DNA of 57,582 nucleotides from Shewanella sp. HN-41 (GCF_000217915.1 NZ_AFOZ01000038.1:1-57582), one strand, 5' to 3'; shown: positions 26,477 through 37,340, counted from the stretch's first letter. Notes: generated from the letters alone by a model not told the origin. Translations and numbers: made by a program.

Positions 26477-27622
26477 CTAATGTCCATCAAAAAACAAGTA
26501 ATTCAGCCAACCCTGCATCCTCAGCAATACTTTACGCATCACGGCAACATGATGGAAATGTTCAGTATAAACGGCAACCTGACCAGAAACACCCGCGGGA
26601 AACTGTTTACGGATAGCCTCATCTTCAATATCAATAAGCACTATCACACGGCCATTTTTAAAAAACCGATCCGATGACTGCAAAGCGCCACTCATTTGAA
26701 CTTCACCTTCAGCCATAGCGGGTAATATTTTCGCCACTTTCCCCTTAAAGATTTGTCCGGGCGCGGCATCCAGTATCACCTCGGCTTCATCACCCTCCTG
26801 CAAACGCAACAAGGAATTTTGCCAAAATGCGCCCGCAAAATACCGTTCCTCATCGGGAATAAAGCTCATCACGGGGCGTAAAGGCAAAGGCACAGCCATA
26901 GCACCGACCCGCAATGCCATTTGGGTCACCATGCCATCTGCCGGAGCTCGCACCACGGATTGAGCTAGTTCATACAGGGCACCGTCTAAATCCGCTTGCA
27001 AGCCAGCCACTTTGGTATTAACACCATCAATATTAGATTCATAGGCCAGCCTGACACGCAGTTCTTCGGCATTCGCCACTGTCAGTTGTGCCTCTGAGGC
27101 TAAGTACAATTGACGCTTATTATCGAGTTCCAGTTCAGTAAAAGGCGAATTCGCGCCGCCCTTCTTGCGGCCTAAGTCGTAACGCTCGAATGCAGATTTA
27201 TTACGGTCTTTATCGGCCCGAACGCGCTCTACATTTGCTTTAGCCGACTCCCACGCCGCGGCAAGTTGTGGCACTTCGAGTTCGGCTTCCATCAAAGCTG
27301 CGCGTTTACGCTTTACTGCGGCTTCAAAGGGAATAGGATCGAGACGAAATAGCACATCTCCTTGTTTTATATGCACATTAGGTTTAACTTCGACCGACGC
27401 GACCAAGCCTTTAACCGCTGGCGTAATAGGAATAGTGGCAAAATACTCACGGGAGAAACGGGAATAGGGGTGGTTATAATTCATCACCAGTAGCAAAGCA
27501 CCAATAATGAAGATCCCTCCCAACACCGCCGTGGGGACAGTCCATTTGTTCATTGGTATTTTAAAGACTTTAAAGATCACAATACAAATGGCGGCATAGG
27601 TAAGTATGAGTAATAAATCCAT
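26477..27622 (-). CDS. yiaV: HlyD-family membrane fusion protein (YiaV-like)
   Basis: 381 residues. Two N-terminal TM segments (about 3-20 and 30-48), then a biotinyl-lipoyl-like half (VEVKPNVHIKQGDVLFRLDP), a long alpha-helical hairpin (about 95-200) and a second lipoyl half (RAPADGMVTQMALRVGAMA). A beta-barrel closes the protein. This is the adaptor type of EmrA/HlyD, and the order yiaW-yiaV matches E. coli. The pump partner and substrate are not encoded nearby. It begins 2 nt after the yiaW stop codon. Confidence 0.85.
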   Translation of the reverse strand: MDLLLILTYAAICIVIFKVFKIPMNKWTVPTAVLGGIFIIGALLLVMNYNHPYSRFSREYFATIPITPAVKGLVASVEVKPNVHIKQGDVLFRLDPIPFEAAVKRKRAALMEAELEVPQLAAAWESAKANVERVRADKDRNKSAFERYDLGRKKGGANSPFTELELDNKRQLYLASEAQLTVANAEELRVRLAYESNIDGVNTKVAGLQADLDGALYELAQSVVRAPADGMVTQMALRVGAMAVPLPLRPVMSFIPDEERYFAGAFWQNSLLRLQEGDEAEVILDAAPGQIFKGKVAKILPAMAEGEVQMSGALQSSDRFFKNGRVIVLIDIEDEAIRKQFPAGVSGQVAVYTEHFHHVAVMRKVLLRMQGWLNYLFFDGH

Positions 27623-27623
27623 G

Positions 27624-28004
27624 TTATACCTCTACTTTATTGTTGTGTTTAGCATCATCGACCAATGAAGGCACAGACTCTAACAGTTGAAGGCGGGACT
27701 GTAACTCTGTCACTGTTTTCCTTAGTGCTTCAACATCATCTTCTAATGCTTGTTCACGCTTCATTACGGTATTAAAGCCCCATCCACGATCTTCCCGATA
27801 CAAGGTGGCCCAAATCCATAAAAATGGCCAAATGGCATGTAAAGTGAATAAACTGACCCAGCCTGCAATATGGAGCGCATCCTGCTGGGGATGATTACGC
27901 TTTTTTGCAATTTCATAGGGAATATCATGAATGGCAATCACACCATAAAATATGACGATAATCACAAATAAAAGAACACCTAACGCAAAGTAATCTAAGA
28001 ACAT
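27624..28004 (-). CDS. yiaW: DUF3302 inner-membrane protein (YiaW-like)
   Basis: 126 residues: TM1 (about 5-25), a conserved HDIPYEIAKKRNHPQQDALHIAGWVSLFTLHAIWPFLWIWA segment containing TM2 (listed in two parts: HDIPYEIAKKR, then HAIWPFLWIWA), then a coiled-coil tail ending in charged residues. DUF3302 proteins occur beside HlyD-type adaptors as in E. coli yiaW-yiaV, and the role is unknown. It is the first gene of the two-gene unit. Confidence 0.85.
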   Translation of the reverse strand: MFLDYFALGVLLFVIIVIFYGVIAIHDIPYEIAKKRNHPQQDALHIAGWVSLFTLHAIWPFLWIWATLYREDRGWGFNTVMKREQALEDDVEALRKTVTELQSRLQLLESVPSLVDDAKHNNKVEV

Positions 28005-28228
28005 AGAGACTCCTTATACTAGTAATATTAATTCCGTAATCAAGACTAGTAGATGAAGCCCAAACTCGCTATAGGCCAATGAATAACCACTAAGTTTAGC
28101 GTCACAATATCAAAAAAATATTTCTATTTTTATTTAGATCTAGGACACAGTTGTCGATTTACGCCATGATCATAAGGTATGTTCAAGCTAAACTAGCGCC
28201 ATGATTGCGACCTAGAGCGCAGATATAA

Positions 28229-29440
<1,212 letters not shown>

Positions 29441-29485
29441 GCGGTTTAACCGCTTTAGATTGGCTTTAAGCACAGGTTAAAAATC

Positions 29486-29521
29486 AAAGGGAAATGCGCT
29501 TCAATGCCATTTCCCTTTTTT
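29486..29521 (+). terminator. Intrinsic terminator of purT
   Basis: Stem AAAGGGAAATG / CATTTCCCTTT with an 11-nt loop, then a T-tract. A shorter palindrome (AAGCGGTTTAACCGCTT, just after the stop codon) precedes it. Confidence 0.82.
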
Positions 29522-29651
29522 CAACCCAGATCCGCACTAATAAAAAGTGACCGTCCCACACCGACGGAGTAAACTAGCGCCCTTTGTTGCACAGCCCCAC
29601 GTTGCAGTTAACCCCTAAGTCGTGGCTTAACGCTAATAAGTAAAACCCAAT

Positions 29652-31376
29652 ATGCATCTTCAGCCTTCTTGCTTTACCTCTTTTACTCAAGCCATTGATG
29701 CCTATGCCCTGCCGCAACGTTTTACTTTTCCTTTCTATTACGAACCACATCCGCTGTGCGTTATCGCCGCCGAAGAATTACAACAACACCTTGAGACTCA
29801 ACAGGATTGGCAACATAACTTTGGCCTAACGGGTGAACTAACTGGCGCCATTGGTAAAATGTTCGGGGTGTTGCTGGTGCAAAATCCCCAGGGCGAAGTG
29901 GGCTATTTGTCGGCTTTTTCGGGCAAGTTAGCCGAACAAAACCATTGGCCACGCTTTGTGCCGCCCGTGTTTGATATGCTGGCTAAGGACAATTTTTTCC
30001 ACGCCGAAAATCTGCAAATCAACCAAATCAACGAGCAGCTGTTTGCAGTAGAAAATCATCCCGATATTCCTCGTCTCTGCGCTGAGCTGGTCACTAAACA
30101 AACGCAAGCCGAGACGCAACTCGCCGCCCACAGACAATTGATGATCGATGGCCGCCAATCCCGCAAGGCACAGCGCAATCAACTCGCAATCCACCTGGCG
30201 GCGAATCCGACTGATGAGACCTTGCGTGAAAATGCTGCGCTCGAAGCCAAACTCAGCCAAGAAAGCATCAATGATAAAAATCAATTAAAAGAGATAAAAC
30301 GCTATTGGGATCAGCATATTAATGCCATTAACCAAGCGCTAAGCCAGCTCACAGATAAGCGCGACGCCTTAAGGCAAGAGCGCAAACAGCTCTCAGCCTC
30401 GTTGCAGCAAAAGCTATTTGAGCAGTATCGTTTTTTGAATATTCGCGGTGCAGAAAAGAGCCTTAACGGCATATTTAAAGGCACGGTTGAGCTAACGCCA
30501 CCCGCGGGTTCGGGGGAATGTGCCGCACCTAAGTTATTACATTACGCCTTTAAACACGGCCTAAAACCTCTGGCAATCGCTGAGTTTTGGTGGGGCGCGC
30601 CGCCAAAATCGGAGATCCGCCAGCATAAGCAGTTTTATCCCGCCTGTCTGCGGAAATGCCAGCCTATCCTAGGGCATATGCTAGAAGGGCTCGACATCGA
30701 TGAGAATCCTCTGCTTATCAATCCCGCCGAGGGTAAAAACGTGGCCATTATCTACCAAGATGATGCGATGGCAATTGTGAATAAACCCGCCGAGTTTTTA
30801 TCTGTGCCCGGTAAGGAGATTGAAGACTCAGTCTATGCGCGTATGCGACACACCTTTCCCCATGCCACTGGTCCACTTATCGTCCATCGACTCGATATGT
30901 CGACCTCGGGATTAATGGTGATAGCGCTGACAAAAGACGCCCATAAACAGCTGCAAAAACAGTTTATCCAGCGCACTGTCACTAAGCGTTATGTGGCACT
31001 GCTAGACGGTATTCCTGCTCAGGTGACAGATCAACAGACGACGGGCCATATAGCTTTACCCCTGCGTGGTGACTTAGACGACAGGCCGAGGCAACTGGTT
31101 TGTCACGGGTTTGGCAAAGCGGCGGAAACACACTGGGAACTGAGTCAGCTCGATAAAACGGTACGCCAAACCCGCATGTATCTCTCGCCTAAAACGGGCC
31201 GAACCCACCAACTCAGAGTGCACTGCGCCCATACTGAGGGGCTAAATACGCCCATTGTTGGTGATGATCTCTATGGCAAGCGCGGCCAGCGACTGCATCT
31301 CCATGCCGATTTATTGTGCCTCGAGCACCCGGTCAGCCGCGAACCAATGCGTTTTCAAGTCGATCCCGAGTTCTAA
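29652..31376 (+). CDS. RluA-family pseudouridine synthase with long N-terminal extension
   Basis: 574 residues, about twice the usual RluA length. The C-terminal catalytic domain (about 360-574) has YQDDAMAIVNKPAEFLSVPGK and GPLIVHRLDMSTSG, with catalytic aspartate at residue 415, and KTGRTHQLRVHC. The first 150 residues look globular (CFTSFTQAI..., GELTGAIGKMFGVLLV). Residues about 150-265 are strongly charged and helical, likely a coiled coil. Long forms like this occur in Shewanella and Vibrio. The RNA target is unknown, and no S4 domain is visible. Confidence 0.83.
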   Translation: MHLQPSCFTSFTQAIDAYALPQRFTFPFYYEPHPLCVIAAEELQQHLETQQDWQHNFGLTGELTGAIGKMFGVLLVQNPQGEVGYLSAFSGKLAEQNHWPRFVPPVFDMLAKDNFFHAENLQINQINEQLFAVENHPDIPRLCAELVTKQTQAETQLAAHRQLMIDGRQSRKAQRNQLAIHLAANPTDETLRENAALEAKLSQESINDKNQLKEIKRYWDQHINAINQALSQLTDKRDALRQERKQLSASLQQKLFEQYRFLNIRGAEKSLNGIFKGTVELTPPAGSGECAAPKLLHYAFKHGLKPLAIAEFWWGAPPKSEIRQHKQFYPACLRKCQPILGHMLEGLDIDENPLLINPAEGKNVAIIYQDDAMAIVNKPAEFLSVPGKEIEDSVYARMRHTFPHATGPLIVHRLDMSTSGLMVIALTKDAHKQLQKQFIQRTVTKRYVALLDGIPAQVTDQQTTGHIALPLRGDLDDRPRQLVCHGFGKAAETHWELSQLDKTVRQTRMYLSPKTGRTHQLRVHCAHTEGLNTPIVGDDLYGKRGQRLHLHADLLCLEHPVSREPMRFQVDPEF

Positions 31377-31540
31377 TTTCAGATATGTAATACCAAAGCA
31401 GCAAAGGAAAAACCGAACTTAAGCTGCGATATCAGATGTGTGAAGTTTAAGATTTAATGTTGGATGTTTTACCGCAATGTATAAGCGGCATTTTTCGGGC
31501 ATAGTAGTGCTTCACCCAAAACGGAATTGATACTAGTAGC

Positions 31541-32944
31541 ATGGGCAATCTGGTTAAAAACATTAGCCGAAATCAATGGTTCTTATGTGCTTTGTTGAGC
31601 GCAATCCTATCCGTAAGCGCCTGCCAGCCAGCGACGGAGCCCAGTGAACACACGGCTAAATCCCCTTCAGAACCCATCCATATACAGGCTCGACTCGCGC
31701 AGGAAGTCTATATCTGGCAACGCCAATGGCGCCCCGCCAATCAAACGGCATTAGTGCAAAGCCAAGGCACGTTCAGAGGGTTACGCATTTTAGCGCTACA
31801 GGCACATCCAAAACCCAATGGTGCAGACATTTGGTTTGAAGTTGCAGTCAACCATGCTTGGCTTCAGGCCGATCCTAGGCCCAAAATCGTCGTCATTCGC
31901 TTAGATGGCCAATTCACGCATTTAAATGATGCAGAAGTAATCCATAAAATCAGCCAAGTGCTGGCAGATTGGCAGGCAAAAGGCACGCGTATCGCAGGTG
32001 TTGAAATTGATCACGACAGCGCCAGCAGTAAACTGCCCGCCTATCGGGATTTTCTTAACAAGCTTAAAACCCAGTTACCATCAGAACTCAAACTCAGTAT
32101 TACCGCGCTGCCTACTTGGCTTAATAGTGCCGATTTTCCGCCGCTACTCAGCACTATCGATGAACTGGTGCTGCAAATTCACAGCGTCAGCGACCCGCGC
32201 CTCGGACTATTCGATGCCTCTCAAGGCTGGCAATGGGTGCAGCAACTCTCAAAGATCAGCACTGTGCCTTACCTTATCGCACTCCCCGCCTATGGCTCAG
32301 CAGTCATCAGCACAACTTCAGGTTATAAAGTGGAGAGTGAAACGCCGCTGCGGGATCAGACTCGCTCCCCTGATACAGTACAAGAACTGATGGCCAACCC
32401 GCAGGTTTTGCACACTTTTGTGCAGCGACTAAAGGCCCTCCCAGACGATAAACTCAAGGGTATCATCTGGTTTAGGCTGCCCCTTGAAGGCGATAGGCGC
32501 ATTTGGCCACTCAATACTTTAATCGCAGTGGCCAAGGGCGAAAAACTCACTGCAAACATAGAATTAGCACTCTTGAGCGATAACAAGCTAACAGCCAAAG
32601 ATGCCATAGCAACAGCAAATGTCCCACAACTTAGCCTGAATGTAGAGTCGCGGCTCTTTCAGCTCACCTTGATAAACAAAGGCAATATTGCAGGTGAGCT
32701 GCCGAGTATTTTGTCTCTAGCAGCAAAGGCTTGCAGCGGGTATGATGCGCAAAATGGTTATAGAGTCACACCAAAGTCAGGGCTATTGGAATGGCAATTA
32801 AGGGCTGAAGCCCCTGCGCCCTTTACGTCGTCTGCGGCGACTCCAGTTTCAAAAACAACGACTAGGCTCAACCCCGGTGGCCAGAGAGTGATAGGGTGGG
32901 CCCGTTGTGAGTCATTATATCTACAGGGAATTTATGTGCCATAA
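31541..32944 (+). CDS. DUF3142 lipoprotein
   Basis: 467 residues with a signal peptide and lipobox VSAC (Cys28), so probably membrane-anchored. DUF3142 spans most of the mature part. Its strand-end acidic motifs (VVIRLDGQF, GVEIDHDS), later LVLQIHSV, YLIALPAYGSA and GIIWFRLPLEGDRRIWPL give a TIM-barrel-like, glycosidase-like pattern (inference). The 3' end overlaps an upstream extension of the next reading frame. The pair with the following repeat lipoprotein looks functional. Confidence 0.8.
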   Translation: MGNLVKNISRNQWFLCALLSAILSVSACQPATEPSEHTAKSPSEPIHIQARLAQEVYIWQRQWRPANQTALVQSQGTFRGLRILALQAHPKPNGADIWFEVAVNHAWLQADPRPKIVVIRLDGQFTHLNDAEVIHKISQVLADWQAKGTRIAGVEIDHDSASSKLPAYRDFLNKLKTQLPSELKLSITALPTWLNSADFPPLLSTIDELVLQIHSVSDPRLGLFDASQGWQWVQQLSKISTVPYLIALPAYGSAVISTTSGYKVESETPLRDQTRSPDTVQELMANPQVLHTFVQRLKALPDDKLKGIIWFRLPLEGDRRIWPLNTLIAVAKGEKLTANIELALLSDNKLTAKDAIATANVPQLSLNVESRLFQLTLINKGNIAGELPSILSLAAKACSGYDAQNGYRVTPKSGLLEWQLRAEAPAPFTSSAATPVSKTTTRLNPGGQRVIGWARCESLYLQGIYVP

Positions 32945-32987
32945 GCCAAAATCATCGTTCACAATCCCAATAACTAATCGGGCTTTT

Positions 32988-35231
32988 ATGCTTAAAAAGA
33001 CCCTGTTCATCAGCTTAAGCCTATTTCCCCCTATGCTCTTGGCCTGCGGCCCCGATTTCCCTTTACAATTGACCCAAGACAGGCAGAGCCACCTCAGTTA
33101 TTTACCGCAGACGGCCTTTAGCCAGCAGTTAACCTCCCTAGCTAAACCTATACCTTGGCAGTACCAAGATGCACCAGCCGCACAGGAATACCTGTGGGAT
33201 GAAGTACATAATCGTTACTTATCCCAAACGCGCGCCTTTGAGCACTCTGAGCTGAATGAGGCCCATTTGGCCTTAGTCAATGCCCTACGCGATGCCCCTA
33301 GTCCCGTTGAAGCCGAGCAAATCGCCGCTGAGCTAAATGATGCGCTCCCACAAGCACTGACATGGTACACCTTAGGGGCTGTGGCTTTCGATGCTAAAGA
33401 CTACGACAGAGCGAGTCGCTATTTTATTAAAGTGATTGAATTACCAGAGCAAGAGCGTGCTGGACGCAGCCTGTGGGCGCTCTATTCACTCTCTCGCATC
33501 GAACTTATATTAAGTAAGACTTCATCCGATCCCAAACAGGCTGTTCGTGCCAATGCTTACCTGACCCAACTGCAAGCCGAAGTCGCAAGGGGCGCTCCCG
33601 ATCCACTCCGTTTAAGCCTCGCTAGCCTTGGGGAGCAGGCTTATATTTTATTGCACCAAGGCCAGCCTTTAATCCAAGCCTCCCATGCTGAATATGAACC
33701 GCCCAAGGTTGAAGTTGCATTAAACCCTGCCACCTTAGATAAAATCATCGAACTCTATGCAACCCAATCTGCACAGGGTGACAGTGGTGGTTATGATTCG
33801 CTCTTGATGTTAAGTCGCAGCTTAATGGCTAAAGACATTGCCGAGCTCACCCCTCTTTTACAACAGGCAAGTGTGCAGCAATTATTGATTGCCTACTGGC
33901 AAAGCAGCACTAATGAATTCGCCTATGACGGTCAATTGTCGGATATGGGCTTAAAGATCGCCGAGATCCTTAAGGTGTTTCCGACCGATGGCTTAGTGCT
34001 CACCCAAGGTGACAAGTTGGCGGCCATTTATTACCAACTCGGGGATTATGCCAGTGCCGATCGCCTCTTAGCACTCGCTAAGCCGAGCGGCCTCGCCTGG
34101 TGGCTTAGGGCGAAATTGATGCTACAAAAGGGCGATCAAGCTGAAGCGGCCAAGGCCTATGCTGAGGCTGTGCGCCACTTTCCCGAACAAGCCAATACCA
34201 GTAAGCCTAGGGGCGATGCCAATCAGACCCAACAGCAAGCCATACATGCCGATACAGAACAAGCGACCTATTGCCGTATTCTCGCCGAACAAGGGGTATT
34301 ATCCCTTGAACGCGGCGAGTATATCGAGGCCTTACGCCAGTTACTCACCAGTGGCGATGAGTACTGGCAAGATATCGCCTATGTGGCCGAGCGCGTACTG
34401 ACCACGGCCGAGCTTAAGCTGTTTATCGACACACAGGTGCCGTTGATCGCATTTGAATACCCACAGGACAGTGATTGGTACGATAGTATCGAGCCTATTA
34501 ACAATCGCTTACGCTACTTACTCGGCCGTCGATTATTACGTGAAGGTGCAATCGCAGAGGCGCCAGCTTACTTCCCCAACCCTAGTTTGAACACCATCGC
34601 CCAAAACTATGGCAAAGCACTTACGACCGCCAAGGCCACAACTGGTATAGAGAGCGCCAAGGCTTATTGGGTAGCGGCAGAACTTGCACGTCACCAAGGG
34701 ATGGAAATATTGGGGTTTGAACTGGCACCCGATTACTCAATCTACCAAGGGGTGTTTGACCTAAGTGATTGGTATTCACCGGATAAACTCAGTGATAAAG
34801 AGCAGCAACGCATCGACGCTAGCCAAGCCATTCCCGATAAACGATTCCACTACCGCTATACCGCGGCGCAGCTTGCCGATAAGGCTACGGATTTTGTCCC
34901 CCATAACAGCCAAGCCTATGCCGCACTGCTTTGCCAAGCAACGGGGTGGATACTGTATCGAGATCATGAACTGGCTAGCCGCTACTACAAAAAGTACGTC
35001 GCCAATGGCCCCTTTGTGCCTTGGGCAGAGCACTTTGGCCTACAGTGTGAACCCCCAGATTTTGACAGTGCCGTCAAACGGCAGCGGGCGAATAGTATTG
35101 CCAAGTGGAATGCCATCTACCATAAACTGAAAAAGCCCGTGGCCTATGGTTCACTGATTATCACTGCAGTATTGATCGGATTTATTGGTCTACGCAGACG
35201 ATCTCGCAGAGCTAAAAACCATCAAAGCTAA
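32988..35231 (+). CDS. Large repeat-containing lipoprotein, unknown function
   Basis: 747 residues if translation starts at ATG 32988, which gives a lipoprotein signal (MLKKTLFISLSLFPPMLLAC, Cys20). The frame is open upstream into the DUF3142 gene, with an ATG at 32934, but that start would bury the signal. The mature part is full of helical TPR-like units (ALTWYTLGAVAFDAKDYDRASRYFIKV; LLALAKPSGLAWWLRAKLMLQKGDQAEAAKAYAEA). A C-terminal TM segment and basic tail follow (near 718-740). Not recognised as a named family. It is linked to the DUF3142 gene. Confidence 0.72.
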   Translation: MLKKTLFISLSLFPPMLLACGPDFPLQLTQDRQSHLSYLPQTAFSQQLTSLAKPIPWQYQDAPAAQEYLWDEVHNRYLSQTRAFEHSELNEAHLALVNALRDAPSPVEAEQIAAELNDALPQALTWYTLGAVAFDAKDYDRASRYFIKVIELPEQERAGRSLWALYSLSRIELILSKTSSDPKQAVRANAYLTQLQAEVARGAPDPLRLSLASLGEQAYILLHQGQPLIQASHAEYEPPKVEVALNPATLDKIIELYATQSAQGDSGGYDSLLMLSRSLMAKDIAELTPLLQQASVQQLLIAYWQSSTNEFAYDGQLSDMGLKIAEILKVFPTDGLVLTQGDKLAAIYYQLGDYASADRLLALAKPSGLAWWLRAKLMLQKGDQAEAAKAYAEAVRHFPEQANTSKPRGDANQTQQQAIHADTEQATYCRILAEQGVLSLERGEYIEALRQLLTSGDEYWQDIAYVAERVLTTAELKLFIDTQVPLIAFEYPQDSDWYDSIEPINNRLRYLLGRRLLREGAIAEAPAYFPNPSLNTIAQNYGKALTTAKATTGIESAKAYWVAAELARHQGMEILGFELAPDYSIYQGVFDLSDWYSPDKLSDKEQQRIDASQAIPDKRFHYRYTAAQLADKATDFVPHNSQAYAALLCQATGWILYRDHELASRYYKKYVANGPFVPWAEHFGLQCEPPDFDSAVKRQRANSIAKWNAIYHKLKKPVAYGSLIITAVLIGFIGLRRRSRRAKNHQS

Positions 35232-35255
35232 AATCAACTGAGCTTAAAAGTTAAA

Positions 35256-35302
35256 TATGCCCAAACAACCCGAAGATGCTGGATTCAGTTAGTTTGGGCA
35301 TA
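35256..35302 (+). terminator. Possible terminator after the repeat lipoprotein
   Basis: 11-bp inverted repeat TATGCCCAAAC / GTTTGGGCATA with a 25-nt loop. There is no strong T-tract, so confidence is low. Confidence 0.4.
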
Positions 35303-35370
35303 AAACTAAAACCTTTTTATCAGTCGCTTTGATGGCCCCGAGTACACAACAAAGCCGTTATTAAAAAATA

Positions 35371-35862
35371 ATGGCCCTAGCAATTAGTTTTAACGCATCT
35401 GTAAGGAGAGAAAAATTGGCGCGTAAGGAAAAGGCTGAAAGTGAATCTTATCGTAAATTTATAGATGAGCAGGCAAAGCAAGCATATGAGGAACTAGTTA
35501 AAAACCAATCACCGAAAAAGGCATTTTTAGGTGCAATACTGGGTGTTTTCTTAGGTTTAGCCTTACTGATTCTCTTTGTTTGGAATGGGCTAGTCTTTTA
35601 TTGGATGCTGTTTGTTCCTGCTGCTGTGATTGGTTATTTAGCCTGCAAATTTGGGAAAATCTATGAGAGTAAATATGCAAACATGATAGGTGTGATAGGG
35701 CTATTGACCAATGGCTTTGCTGTAATGACCTTATACAACTATGAAGCTATTGCCATATCCACTATTCCTATTGCCTTTATTGTGACGAGGTATTTCGCCA
35801 AATTGAAATTAACCGATGTGCAAGAGAGAGCTATTTGGCGTAAAGAAATAGGTAAGTTTTAA
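35371..35862 (+). CDS. Small membrane protein, unknown
   Basis: 163 residues: a charged, helical N-terminus (REKLARKEKAESESYRKFIDEQAKQ), then four predicted TM segments (about 50-70, 75-92, 103-122 and 128-145) and a short cytoplasmic tail. No family recognised. It has lower GC than the lipoprotein pair before it and lies at the left edge of the accessory stretch. Confidence 0.6.
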   Translation: MALAISFNASVRREKLARKEKAESESYRKFIDEQAKQAYEELVKNQSPKKAFLGAILGVFLGLALLILFVWNGLVFYWMLFVPAAVIGYLACKFGKIYESKYANMIGVIGLLTNGFAVMTLYNYEAIAISTIPIAFIVTRYFAKLKLTDVQERAIWRKEIGKF

Positions 35863-36066
35863 CTAACTCTCAAAGTGAAATGGCGAGTCATCTTTGGTTG
35901 TGCAAATAGCAACAATGTAAGGGCTGCAATATCTTTCCAGTGATATGTAGCCTCTTTATTTAACAACAAGTGCCCCTATTGTGAGAAATTATGGACCCCC
36001 ATTGTTAATAGCGCGGTAGTTAACCTCCAACTATGTTTTGGTTAAGCATTGAACAAGGAGGTTTGT

Positions 36067-36473
36067 ATGCTGCGCCCTCGCAGAACTCAGATAAGTCTTG
36101 AAGACACGCCTTATTACCATTGCTGTAGCCGCGTGGTTCGATGTGCATTTTTGTGTGGCGATGATAGTTACTCGGGTAAAAACTATGACCATCGCCGCGC
36201 TTGGGTAGAGTCGCTACTGTTTGAACTTGAAGCGTTTTTTGCTATTGATGTGGCTGCCTTTGCAGTGATAAACGAGGTGTCATCAGTGAAAATAGCTGCA
36301 AGTTACTGACAAGATTAAATATCTCCCATGACAATTGGCTCAAGTTGACCACTGAGTTTGGCAAGCTATTTCATGGCCCGGTGGGAACCTTGCAAGAGCT
36401 GACCGATTACTACGAGCATCTAGAAAAACGACGACATTTTGTGGCAGACTGCCAGCACTTTCACAAAAACTGA
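36067..36473 (+). pseudogene. Broken Y1 (IS200/RAYT-like) transposase
   Basis: The ATG at 36067 follows AAGGAGG. The 5' part reads MLRPRRTQISLEDTPYYHCCSRVVR and CGDDSYSGKNYDHRRAWVESLL, the start of the transposase family often found as REP-associated or IS200-like genes in Shewanella. The frame stops at 36309 before the catalytic His-x-His and Tyr region. A second piece in another frame (about 36330-36473, WLKLTTEFGKLFHGPVGTLQE...HFHKN-stop) matches the expected C-terminus. So the gene has lost its middle. Confidence 0.78.
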
Positions 36474-36820
36474 TAGCGACTTGATATCTCACTAATAAGA
36501 ATTATCGACGAGCATCTCCCAAGCACTATGGGATGACTTGTGACGTCTGAAAGACACCATTTTTGAATGAATGAGTCCGATTTTTTGCCTAAAATACGGC
36601 TCTGCTACTTTTGATAACGCTCATTCAAGCAATTTTAGCCAAAGCAGGTTGTAGGTAAACCGAAAGTACATTATGTTGTTGATTTAAAATGGGTGGCCAG
36701 ATTTATTCAAGTCAAAGCAAGCTGACTTGGTAAAGCTGTCACTTTTTTGTTCCCCCCAAAAAACGCCGACTTCACCAAGCCGGTGATTGAAGCGTTAGGT
36801 AATTTAGAAGAGTCAATTAA
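36474..36820. other. Intergenic stretch with attC-like half-sites
   Basis: 347 nt between the broken transposase and the next ORF, without a credible gene. It contains TGATAAC followed by ATTCAAGC (36612-36630) and a right-half motif GATTGAAGC-GTTAGGT ending at 36800. Together these resemble the left and right arms of an integron attC site, but are too far apart (about 190 nt) for one normal site. Confidence 0.4.
36780..36800 (+). repeat. attC-like right half-site
   Basis: CCGGTGATTGAAGC followed by GTTAGGT (36794-36800). GTTAGGT fits the R' core GTTRRRY, and the preceding TTGAA resembles an L' box. Cassette insertion would occur just after the first G of the core. Confidence 0.4.
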
Positions 36821-37336
36821 ATGAATTATATAAAAGTAGTCTTTTCTCTAATCTTGTTGTTAAGCTTTAGTTTTAATGCCAATGCAAAAGATGATGAACT
36901 CCATTTAGATATTTTGAATATCGTTAAAGAGAATGCAAAAGTTGCGATCGAAAATAATCGTAATTTTGTAAAAGGAAATCTAGATTTATCAAGAAAAAGC
37001 TTGGAAGATATTGAATATGTTCTTGATGACGCTTCCTTCTTCGTTGAAGATTTAAATGAAGAACAGAAAGCCAATCTTATAAATATATATGCTTCGTACA
37101 TTTTAAACGTTGCTTATAAAGAATATGGTGGGCGGTTTACACTCTTTCAATTCAATAAAGAGCCTGTTCCAATTTTAATCGTCGGGGAGCCTGAGTATTC
37201 GATTGGTATCCTTGCTCACGATAAAGTAGAAGGACGAATGAACGGTGATAAAGCAGATAATATTCCATTTTTTTATCAAGGACTGGTTGAGCATGTCAGG
37301 GACGCTAAAAAAGGTGAAAAAATAATTGTAAAGTAA
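36821..37336 (+). CDS. Signal-peptide protein of unknown function, cassette-like
   Basis: 171 residues with a signal peptide ending at ANAKD. Mature part: helical (DILNIVKENAKVAIENNRNF; KSLEDIEYVLDDASFFVEDLNEE) followed by YASYILNVAYKEYGGRF and VGEPEYSIGILAHDKVEGRMNGD...NIPFFYQGLVEHV. The latter resembles the core seen in several immunity or DUF3806-like proteins, only weakly. Codon and base use is clearly more AT-rich than the neighbours, suggesting horizontal transfer. It is bordered by attC-like motifs. Confidence 0.65.
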   Translation: MNYIKVVFSLILLLSFSFNANAKDDELHLDILNIVKENAKVAIENNRNFVKGNLDLSRKSLEDIEYVLDDASFFVEDLNEEQKANLINIYASYILNVAYKEYGGRFTLFQFNKEPVPILIVGEPEYSIGILAHDKVEGRMNGDKADNIPFFYQGLVEHVRDAKKGEKIIVK

Positions 37337-37340
37337 GCGT

